Shown: positions 54,900 to 61,641 of the stretch, piece after piece | Layout: the number at the start of each line of letters is the position of its first letter | How positions within the stretch are numbered: the stretch's first letter is position 1 | Source: Pseudomonas sp. G34 | GTDB taxonomy: Bacteria > Pseudomonadota > Gammaproteobacteria > Pseudomonadales > Pseudomonadaceae | NCBI RefSeq assembly: GCF_031119625.1 | Contig: NZ_JAVHZV010000017.1 | Span: 62,001 to 126,000 of the forward strand | Length of the DNA stretch: 64,000 nt | Direction: 5' to 3' | Notes under the pieces: generated by a model | What the model was told of the DNA's origin: nothing | The model's input: only the letters and a program-made list of their open reading frames with translations | Database searches by the model: none | Made by a program: the position numbers and the translations under genes

Positions 54900-55442
54900 A
54901 TGGCGCGATACGAGATCGCATTTTCCGGTGAGCTGGTGCCCGGTGCCCAGCTGGAGGCGGTGCAGGCCAACTTGGCCAAGCTGTTCCAGGCCGACGCCCA
55001 GCGAATCGCCCAGCTGTTTTCCGGGCGCCGGGTGGTGATCAAGAACAACCTGGACGAAGCCGCGGCGGAAAAGTACCGCAGCACCCTGGAGCGCGCCGGT
55101 GCTCGGGTCGACGTGGTCGACACCGAGGCGCAGCTCATCGAGGAAATCGAGCTGGCGCCGCCGCCCCCGGCCAACCCGGTGAGCCAGGCTGCAGGGCAAC
55201 CTGCCGCTCGCCTGGTGGTCGCGCCGCGGGACGAATACATGGCCGCCTTCGCCGATGTGGACGCGCCGGATTTCGGCGTGGCGGCACTGGGTGCCGATTT
55301 GCAGGATGGCAAGGCGGAGGTGGCGGCGCCTGATCTGGATCTCTCCGCGCTAAGCCTGGCACCGGTGGGCAGCGATATGGGCCAGGCCAAGGCTGCGCCC
55401 GCAGCGCCGGCCCCGGATACCTCGCACCTCAAGTTGCTCTGA
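54900..55442 (+). CDS. Uncharacterised protein with a small N-terminal domain and acidic linker
   Basis: This 180-residue protein has an N-terminal domain of about 75 residues (MARYEIAFSGELVPGAQLEA, FSGRRVVIKNNLDEAAAEKY, RAGARVDVVD) with a beta-alpha-beta pattern that suggests a small ligand- or protein-binding fold. A Pro/Ala-rich segment follows. The C-terminal half is low-complexity and acidic (APDFGVAALGADLQ, APDLDLSALSLAPVG) and ends DTSHLKLL. There is no signal peptide. AAGGA lies 8 bases before the ATG. I know similar pseudomonad proteins but no function. It converges with the YchJ gene. Confidence 0.8.
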   Translation: MARYEIAFSGELVPGAQLEAVQANLAKLFQADAQRIAQLFSGRRVVIKNNLDEAAAEKYRSTLERAGARVDVVDTEAQLIEEIELAPPPPANPVSQAAGQPAARLVVAPRDEYMAAFADVDAPDFGVAALGADLQDGKAEVAAPDLDLSALSLAPVGSDMGQAKAAPAAPAPDTSHLKLL

Positions 55443-55451
55443 GAAGCGCGC

Positions 55452-55931
55452 CTACAGATAGGTCGCGCAGCACTTCTTGAACTTCTGCCCGCTGGCGCAT
55501 GGGCACGGGTCGTTGCGGCCCGCCTGCAAACCCACGGTGGGGTCGATGAAGTACCAGCGGCCGCCGTTCTGCACGAACGCCGAACGTTCGCGGTGGCTGT
55601 GCTCGCCAGCGGCGTCATGCCAACGGGCCACGAAGGTGACCCGCGCATGCTCGGGCTGGCCGCCGAGCAATTCCGAATGCTCGACCTCCAGGCCCAGCCA
55701 GGTGCTTTGCAGACTCCAGGCACGAATACCTTCTATATCCAGTTTCGCCTGCTGCGCCGGCAGTGAGGTGGCGACCAGGTAATCGACATTACCCAGCACA
55801 TAGGCGCTATAGCGCGAGCGCATCAGGCTGGTGGCACAGGGCGCGTGGGCGCCGGCGTGGTAGCGCCCGCAGCAGTCGGGGAGGGAGTTGCCGCTGCCGC
55901 AGGGGCAGCCGCTTGGCGTGGCGTCAGGCAT
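55452..55931 (-). CDS. YchJ family SEC-C protein (UPF0225)
   Basis: The 159-residue protein has two SEC-C-like zinc motifs, [14 protein letters not shown] at the N-terminus and [18 protein letters not shown] at the C-terminus. Between them is the YchJ core ([20 protein letters not shown], then a NTF2-like domain with FVARWHD and [14 protein letters not shown]). The family is widespread and uncharacterised. It is five bases downstream of the DUF6231 gene on the same strand. It is the second SEC-C gene within 1.5 kb. Confidence 0.9.
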   Translation of the reverse strand: MPDATPSGCPCGSGNSLPDCCGRYHAGAHAPCATSLMRSRYSAYVLGNVDYLVATSLPAQQAKLDIEGIRAWSLQSTWLGLEVEHSELLGGQPEHARVTFVARWHDAAGEHSHRERSAFVQNGGRWYFIDPTVGLQAGRNDPCPCASGQKFKKCCATYL

Positions 55932-55936
55932 CGTGC

Positions 55937-56434
55937 TTACCACCAGTATTTGCCGAAGTTTTCCGGATTGGCCCAGAACTTGGCGTTCAGCCAGTCGGGC
56001 GCCTGTTTGTATTCGAGCAGGTCGTAGGTAAACAGGCTCAGTACTTGTTCATCCCGAGAAAAGCGTTCGCTGACATGCAGTGCCAGGGCGAAGAAGTCGG
56101 TGTCTTTCCAGCCGCAGGCCGGCAGATCGACCAGCACCGCCAGGCGGCTGGCATTCAGATTGCGGATGCCGCCGAGCAACTGCAGACCGGCGCGTCGCTC
56201 CAGATGCTCGAGACAGTCGACCACCACGGCGAGATCGAAACGTTGCCCGGCAAGCTCTGCTGGCAGGTAACCGGGGCTGGCGTGGGCCACCAGGCTGTGC
56301 GGATGCGCCTTTTTGAACGCATTGACCGCGGGTTGCTCGCTGGCACTGACCAACAGCAGCCGGGCAGGCGCATAACGTTGCATTAGAGCGGCCAGTGATT
56401 GTTGGGGGGTGCGGGCGGACGTGATTTGGCTCAT
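55937..56434 (-). CDS. DUF6231-type, degenerate methyltransferase-like protein
   Basis: This 165-residue protein has a Rossmann-like pattern: [38 protein letters not shown] and [15 protein letters not shown]. The VDCLEHLE block resembles class I methyltransferases, but the GxGxG SAM motif is absent. I believe this is the family labelled DUF6231 in pseudomonads. ATG 56434 follows GAGG by 6 bases. It is in an operon with the YchJ gene. No activity can be claimed. Confidence 0.7.
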   Translation of the reverse strand: MSQITSARTPQQSLAALMQRYAPARLLLVSASEQPAVNAFKKAHPHSLVAHASPGYLPAELAGQRFDLAVVVDCLEHLERRAGLQLLGGIRNLNASRLAVLVDLPACGWKDTDFFALALHVSERFSRDEQVLSLFTYDLLEYKQAPDWLNAKFWANPENFGKYWW

Positions 56435-56487
56435 TGGAAACCTCGAAACAATCACAAAAGACTACCGCGCATCCTCATATTCAACTA

Positions 56488-56516
56488 GAACTGTTCGGCC
56501 TGCAGTGATGTCGTAA
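56488..56516 (+). promoter_or_regulatory. Possible AlgU/RpoE-type promoter of OmpA gene 3
   Basis: GAACTG (56488-56493), 17 bases, TCGTAA (56511-56516) resembles the AlgU consensus GAACTT-N16-17-TCTGA. It is 80 bases before the OmpA-family start. The -10 match is partial. Confidence 0.35.
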
Positions 56517-56596
56517 TGCTGTCTGGCAGATTTTGAAGCGGGCGTCTTTAATCCAGAGTGTCGGTTTTTGCGCCGATTCCATTAGGAGACTTGCAT

Positions 56597-57232
56597 ATGA
56601 GTATTACAAGGAAAGCGGTACCCCTGATCATTGCGTCCACCCTTCTGACGGGTTGCGCTGGCGTTCAGAAATCCGACTGGCCGACCTGTGCCGCTGTTGG
56701 TGGTGTGAGCGGTGCCGCTCTGGGTGCCATCGAAAGCTCGGCCTGGGCGGGCGGTGGTGCAGTAATTGGCGCGGGTTTCGCCGCTGCCTATTGCTGGGTT
56801 CACGGCGCCGAAGACCAGCAAGTGGCGGTAGTCGAAGAGACCGTCATGGTCGAAGAGACTGTTGCACCTGAGCCGGTTGCCGAAGCGGTGCGTGTCGAAC
56901 TGGACGTCAAGTTCGACTTCGACAAGGCGCAGGTCAAGCCGGAGAGCATGGGCGATATCCAGAGCCTGGCTGACTTCATGAAGCAATACCCGCAAACCAC
57001 CACCGTGGTTGAAGGCCATACCGACTCGGTTGGTACCGACGCCTACAACCAGAAGCTGTCCGAGCGCCGTGCCACCGCTGTGCGTGACGTGCTGGTCAAC
57101 CAGTACGGTGTCGGCGGTACCCGCGTGAACGCAGTCGGCTATGGTGAAAGCCGCCCGGTTGCCGACAACGCCACCGAAGAAGGCCGTGCGATCAACCGTC
57201 GCGTAGAAGCCGAAGTCGAAGCCCGGCCATAA
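56597..57232 (+). CDS. OmpA family lipoprotein 3
   Basis: This is a 211-residue protein with a signal peptide and a LLTGC lipobox (Cys19). A glycine-rich hydrophobic segment (AAVGGVSGAALGAIESSAWA) and an acidic Glu/Val linker (EETVMVEETVAPEPVAEAV) precede an OmpA domain with VVEGHTDSVGTDAYNQKLSE and EGRAINRRVEAEV. TAGGAG lies 8 bases before ATG 56597. It differs clearly from the paralog pair at 20.4 and 37.0 kb, which share a second glycine zipper and TGSxxxN. It probably binds peptidoglycan and may respond to envelope stress. Confidence 0.9.
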   Translation: MSITRKAVPLIIASTLLTGCAGVQKSDWPTCAAVGGVSGAALGAIESSAWAGGGAVIGAGFAAAYCWVHGAEDQQVAVVEETVMVEETVAPEPVAEAVRVELDVKFDFDKAQVKPESMGDIQSLADFMKQYPQTTTVVEGHTDSVGTDAYNQKLSERRATAVRDVLVNQYGVGGTRVNAVGYGESRPVADNATEEGRAINRRVEAEVEARP

Positions 57233-57384
57233 GCCTGACTCGACCTTCGTGAGCTTCCTGGCCGGCCCTGTGCCGGCCAGGAACACGATGTCACGCAATG
57301 GACATCGTTTTTGCTTGAGCCCTCTGTTTCCTCGCCCATAAAAGCAGTAATGTGCCGCACGATAACAAGTGGGGAGGGGCGTTA

Positions 57385-57696
57385 ATGAGGATGATCGCAA
57401 GGCTGGGCAAACTGCTGGCGACACTGTTCTGGTGCGTCGTACTGGTCAATCTCGTCTCCCCCTATGCACAACCCTTCGCGCAGCTGCTGACGCTGGCCGG
57501 CGTCGCCGTGCTGGGCCTGCATCTGGCCGAACTGCTGCTGTTCAATGCGCTGCTCCGCGCGCAGCCACGGGTGGCCGTCGAGCGCGCCAAGGTGCTGGCG
57601 TTCGGCATGTTCCATGTCTGGTCGTTGCCTGCCGCCGAGACGGTGACCGCGGCGGTGCCGACGAATGCCGAGGAGGCCGCCCCATGCGCAAGCTGA
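57385..57696 (+). CDS. DUF1145 family membrane protein
   Basis: The 103-residue protein has two or three transmembrane segments (LLATLFWCVVLVNLVSPY, LLTLAGVAVLGLHLAELLLF) and a GMFHVWSLP motif, as in DUF1145/YhhL proteins. ATG 57385 follows GGGGAGGGG. It overlaps the next gene by 13 bases, so they are likely cotranslated. Function is unknown. Confidence 0.82.
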   Translation: MRMIARLGKLLATLFWCVVLVNLVSPYAQPFAQLLTLAGVAVLGLHLAELLLFNALLRAQPRVAVERAKVLAFGMFHVWSLPAAETVTAAVPTNAEEAAPCAS

Positions 57697-58448
57697 TTTT
57701 CCTGGCTGCCTTGTGCTGCCCGCTGGCAGCGCTGGCTGCAGCCGTGATCGAAGTCGATTCCCACCATTTCACCCGACTACCCGTGCAGGGCAGTGTTCTG
57801 CAGCTGGATCGCGTTGCCGTGGCTGACAGCGGCACCTTGCTGATTCCTGTCGGGGTCAGCGAAGTGCGCATCGGCGAATTGTATCTGGGCCACGATGCGC
57901 AGATCGCCATCGCACCGTCGAACGAGCGTCTGTTGCTGGATATCGGCAGCGGCCAGATTGCCGCGGGTGCGCAGATCAGCGCACCGGGGGCGCCAGGTAC
58001 GCCACAACAGGCGGCCATGCCTGGGCGCACCCTGGTGATTCGCATGCAGTCGGTGAGCACCGAACCCTGGTTGCTCGATGCCCGTGGCGGCCGTGGTGCG
58101 GCGGGTTACGCCGGCCTCGACGGTGCCAATGGCAAGGCCGGCGGTTGCGCCTGGGGCAAGGCCGGCGCTGGCCATGACGGCCAGGATGGTAGCGACGGTC
58201 ACCCTGGCGCCCCAGGCGGCCAGGTTCGCCTGGAAGTACCCAGTGATTTTCCTGTCGAGCACGTGCAGGCGCGGCTCGACGGTGGCGCGGGTGGCCCGGC
58301 GGGTACGGCGGGCAATGCCGGTAGCGGCGGCGCGAGCAAGGGCTGCTGGATCTACAGCACCAGTGCCGGCCTCGATGGCCGCCCTGGCGCACCTGGGCAG
58401 CCAGGCGCCGCGGGCCAAGCAGGGCGGCTGGATGTGGTGCGTTTCTAA
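57684..58448 (+). CDS. Secreted collagen-like protein
   Basis: The 254-residue protein has a Sec signal peptide (MRKLIFLAALCCPLAALAA). After a beta-rich domain of about 110 residues come Gly-rich stretches with collagen-like G-x-y triplets (GAAGYAGLDGANGKAGG, GQDGSDGHPGAPGGQ, then LDGRPGAPGQPGAAGQAG). Two Cys lie within the repeats (GGCAWGKAG, SKGCWIYS), so a disulfide is possible. The triplets are interrupted, so a full triple helix is unlikely. It overlaps the DUF1145 gene. A surface or periplasmic structural role is an inference. Confidence 0.8.
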   Translation: MRKLIFLAALCCPLAALAAAVIEVDSHHFTRLPVQGSVLQLDRVAVADSGTLLIPVGVSEVRIGELYLGHDAQIAIAPSNERLLLDIGSGQIAAGAQISAPGAPGTPQQAAMPGRTLVIRMQSVSTEPWLLDARGGRGAAGYAGLDGANGKAGGCAWGKAGAGHDGQDGSDGHPGAPGGQVRLEVPSDFPVEHVQARLDGGAGGPAGTAGNAGSGGASKGCWIYSTSAGLDGRPGAPGQPGAAGQAGRLDVVRF

Positions 58449-58451
58449 GAG

Positions 58452-58472
58452 GAAAAGGGCCTGGCCCTTTTC
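58452..58472. terminator. Bidirectional terminator
   Basis: GAAAAGGGCC-T-GGCCCTTTTC between the convergent collagen-like and CopD-like genes. Confidence 0.75.
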
Positions 58473-58473
58473 A

Positions 58474-58935
58474 TTACAGGCTGGGACGCGCCGCGGCGAG
58501 AGCCACCACGGCCAGACCTAGCAGCAGGTTGAAGGCCACCAGGCGGCGGATACGCCCCAGCACGGCGCCTGCCACCGGCCAGTCCTGCGCTTGCACGGCG
58601 CGGCGCATGGCCGGCAGTTGCAGCGCCTGGATGCGCAGGAACAACGCCAGCATCGCCAGGTACAGGCCCATCATCACGTGCACGTAGCGCGGCGCACCAT
58701 CGAAACCACTGAAGCCCATGTGCAGCAGGCCGATGCCACTGACCGGCAGCAGCACGACGGCGATCCATACCCACACGAAGAAGCGTCGAAAAACTTCCAG
58801 CCACAGCGTCAGGCGCTCCGGCGCCTGCAGCGTAGCGGCCGCCGGGCGCAGCACCATCCACGCGAAGAACATGCCGCCGACCCAGATCAGCGCCGCGAGC
58901 AGGTGCAAGGTGTAGATGAGCGAATAGGGCGGCAT
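58474..58935 (-). CDS. CopD-like four-helix membrane protein
   Basis: The 153-residue protein has four predicted transmembrane helices (LIYTLHLLAALIWVGGMFFA, WVWIAVVLLPVSGIGLLHMG, VHVMMGLYLAMLALFLRI, LVAFNLLLGLAVVALAA). Conserved His residues lie in helices 1-3 (H11, H72 region, H86 region), as in the CopD domain, which may bind heme or copper. It lacks the larger CopD context. It is a single gene between the collagen-like gene and dinG. Confidence 0.8.
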   Translation of the reverse strand: MPPYSLIYTLHLLAALIWVGGMFFAWMVLRPAAATLQAPERLTLWLEVFRRFFVWVWIAVVLLPVSGIGLLHMGFSGFDGAPRYVHVMMGLYLAMLALFLRIQALQLPAMRRAVQAQDWPVAGAVLGRIRRLVAFNLLLGLAVVALAAARPSL

Positions 58936-59149
58936 TCAGGTACTCCGGTAGCCAGCGGATCATCTCGACGCAACTGCACAGCCGTCGGTTTGGCTGGTCC
59001 TGCATCGTGCAGGTCGCGCTCGGCCTGCCGTGATCGGTTTCAGAAAGTCGGGCCCGCTGCCGCGTTGCAGCGGTACTCTTCATCGGGAGCCGGCAAGCGA
59101 ATCAGCACAGGGGCGATAGGCGCGTTATGATAGCGGCCGTCAGCGAATA

Positions 59150-59165
59150 CTGAAAATATATCCAG
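59150..59165. promoter_or_regulatory. LexA-type SOS box upstream of dinG
   Basis: CTGAAAATATATCCAG has the form CTG-N10-CAG with an AT-rich centre; it differs from CTGTATATATATACAG at three positions. It lies 23 bases before the dinG ATG. E. coli dinG is a known SOS gene. LexA binding is inferred. Confidence 0.65.
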
Positions 59166-59187
59166 CCTTTCTAAGCCAAGATCCTTA

Positions 59188-61332
59188 ATGCTCAGCACCG
59201 AACTCAAGGCCCAGATTCAGGGCGCCTACACCCGTTTTCTCGAATCCAAGGGCCTCAAGCCTCGCTATGGGCAGCGCCTGATGATCGCCGAGGTGGCCAA
59301 GGTGCTGGGCACCATCAAGGTCGATGACGAAGGTCGTCGGCTCGGCGACCCCGCGGTGGTCGCCGTCGAGGCCGGCACCGGTACCGGCAAGACCGTGGCC
59401 TACTGCATCGCCGTGATTCCCACCGCCAAGGCCGCTGGCAAGCGCCTGGTGCTCGCCACCGCCACCGTGGCGCTGCAGGAGCAGATCGTGCACAAGGATC
59501 TGCCCGATCTGATGCGCAACAGCGGCCTGAACTTCAGCTTTGCACTGGCCAAAGGCCGTGGCCGTTATCTGTGTCTGTCCAAGCTCGACGTACTGCTGCA
59601 AGAGGGGCAGGCGCAAAGCTCCACGGCACAGTTGTTCGAGGAAGAAGGCTTTCGCATCGACGTGGACGAAGAAGGCCAGAAGCTGTTCACCAGCATGATC
59701 GAGAAGCTCGCCGGCAACAAATGGGACGGCGACCGTGACAGCTGGCCCCAGGAGCTGGAAGACAGCCGCTGGGCGCAGCTGACCACCGATCACAGCCAGT
59801 GCACCGGCCGCCATTGCCCGAATTTCGGCCAATGCACCTTCTATAAGGCCCGTGAAGGCATGGGCAAGGTCGACGTGATCGTCACCAACCACGACATGGT
59901 GCTGGCCGACCTTGCCCTGGGCGGTGGCGCGGTGCTGCCCGATCCGCGCGACACCCTGTACGTGTTCGACGAAGGTCATCACCTGCCGGACAAGGCCATC
60001 GGCCATTTCGCCCATTTCACCCGCCTGCGCTCGACGGCCGACTGGCTCGAGCAGATCGCCAAGAACCTCACCAAATTGCTGGCCCAACACCCGCTGCCGG
60101 GTGATCTCGGTCGGCTGATCGAGCAGGTGCCGGAGCTGGCCCGCGAGCTCAAAACTCACCAGCAATTCATGTTCAGCGCCTGCGAGCAGGTCGCCGATTT
60201 CAAGCCTGGTGAAGACATGGAAGGCCGCGAGCGGCCACGCCACCGGTTTGTCGGCGGCGTGGTGCCCGAGCATCTGATCGAGTTGGGGCTGGAGCTGAAA
60301 AAGGGCTTCTCCAAGCTCAACGACCTGTTCACCGGGGTGACCGAAAAGCTCAAGGAAGCCATGGATGGCGAGGGCAGCATCGGCATCGCCAGCCATCAGG
60401 CCGAGGAATGGTACCCGCTGTTCGGCAGCCTGCTGGCGCGCGCCCAGAGTACCTGGGAGCTGTGGCTGGCGTTCACCGCCGAAGACCCCGAGAACAGTCC
60501 GCCCATGGCACGCTGGCTGACCCTGGCCGAGAGCGGTGCGCTGTTCGATATCGAGGTCAATGCCAGCCCGATCCTGGCCGCGGAAACCCTGCGCCGCAAC
60601 CTGTGGAGCGTTGCCTACGGCGCGCTGGTCACCTCGGCAACGCTCACGGCGTTGGGTACCTTCGACCGTTACCGCATGCGTGCCGGGTTGCCCAAGGCAG
60701 CGGCTACGGCGGTGGTGCCCAGCCCGTTCCACCATGCCGATGCCGGCGTGTTGCGCGTACCGGATCTGAAAGCGGATCCGCGCAACGCCGCCGAACACAC
60801 CGCGGCGATCATTCGCGAGTTGCCGGGGTTGGTGCAGGGCTCGCGCGGTACGCTGGTACTGTTCTCCTCGCGGCGGCAGATGCAGGACGTGTTCGACGGC
60901 CTGGAGCGCGACTGGCGCAAGCGTGTGTTCATCCAGGGCAACCTGTCCAAGCAGGAAACCCTCAACAAGCACAAAGCGCGGGTCGACAGCGGCGAGGAGA
61001 GCGTGTTGTTCGGCCTGGCCAGTTTTGCCGAGGGCGTCGACCTGCCGGGCGCCTACTGCGAGCATGTGGTGATCGCGAAGATTCCCTTCGCCGTGCCGGA
61101 CGATCCGGTCGAGGCGGCCCTGGCCGAGTGGATCGAAGCGCGCGGCGGCAACCCGTTCATGGAGATCGCCGTGCCCGATGCTTCGCTGCGCCTGGTGCAG
61201 GCCTGCGGGCGCCTGCTGCGTACCGAAGAGGATCGCGGCACCATCACCCTGCTGGATCGGCGCGTGGTCACCCAGCGCTATGGCAAGGCGATTCTCAACG
61301 CGCTGCCGCCGTTCCGCCGGGAAATCAGTTAG
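59188..61332 (+). CDS. dinG: ATP-dependent DNA helicase DinG
   Basis: DinG is a 714-residue superfamily 2 helicase (XPD-like) that unwinds DNA 5' to 3', including R-loops and forked structures. Walker A EAGTGTGKT is at residues 61-69, the DEAH-type box is VFDEGHHLP near 270. The [4Fe-4S] ligands lie in GRGRYLCLSK, CTGRHCPNFGQC and nearby. The C-terminal helicase motifs VLFSSRRQMQDVF and VQACGRLLRTEEDRG are intact. It is complete and stands alone behind a likely SOS box, which implies induction by DNA damage. Confidence 0.96.
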   Translation: MLSTELKAQIQGAYTRFLESKGLKPRYGQRLMIAEVAKVLGTIKVDDEGRRLGDPAVVAVEAGTGTGKTVAYCIAVIPTAKAAGKRLVLATATVALQEQIVHKDLPDLMRNSGLNFSFALAKGRGRYLCLSKLDVLLQEGQAQSSTAQLFEEEGFRIDVDEEGQKLFTSMIEKLAGNKWDGDRDSWPQELEDSRWAQLTTDHSQCTGRHCPNFGQCTFYKAREGMGKVDVIVTNHDMVLADLALGGGAVLPDPRDTLYVFDEGHHLPDKAIGHFAHFTRLRSTADWLEQIAKNLTKLLAQHPLPGDLGRLIEQVPELARELKTHQQFMFSACEQVADFKPGEDMEGRERPRHRFVGGVVPEHLIELGLELKKGFSKLNDLFTGVTEKLKEAMDGEGSIGIASHQAEEWYPLFGSLLARAQSTWELWLAFTAEDPENSPPMARWLTLAESGALFDIEVNASPILAAETLRRNLWSVAYGALVTSATLTALGTFDRYRMRAGLPKAAATAVVPSPFHHADAGVLRVPDLKADPRNAAEHTAAIIRELPGLVQGSRGTLVLFSSRRQMQDVFDGLERDWRKRVFIQGNLSKQETLNKHKARVDSGEESVLFGLASFAEGVDLPGAYCEHVVIAKIPFAVPDDPVEAALAEWIEARGGNPFMEIAVPDASLRLVQACGRLLRTEEDRGTITLLDRRVVTQRYGKAILNALPPFRREIS

Positions 61333-61641
61333 GCGTCTGCGGCGCTGCGCAAGAAAATCTCGCCGCCGGCCCGTCATCGGACATGCGGGCTTTGCGGTGG
61401 AGCCCCCATCTGTCGCACTATTGCGCCTGCGCGCGTGATGCGCGGCAACAGGCTCGTGACGGGATGGTCGCGAGCACTCATATTCGTCGTCGAGTTGCGG
61501 GGAGAAGGGGTCTTGAAGGTCAACACCTGGCTGCTGTCGGCCGATCGTTCGGGGCAGTGCACTGCGCACGCACCTGTAGGTCTGGTTTCCAAAGTTCTGT
61601 CACTGTGCATCGCTGCAGCCCGTCCTCGACACCCACTGGCG
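61333..61641. other. Intergenic region after dinG
   Basis: About 310 bases. The frame of the next gene is open back to 61435, but codons before 61642 give no signal peptide or similarity and lack a clear ribosome binding site. A GGGGAGAAGGGG stretch near 61500 could serve a TTG start at 61514. No hairpin with a T run was seen after dinG. Confidence 0.4.

Noticed and set aside
59185..61569. 794-codon minus-strand frame opposite dinG
   Set aside because: Antisense to dinG; no start signal and no known domain.
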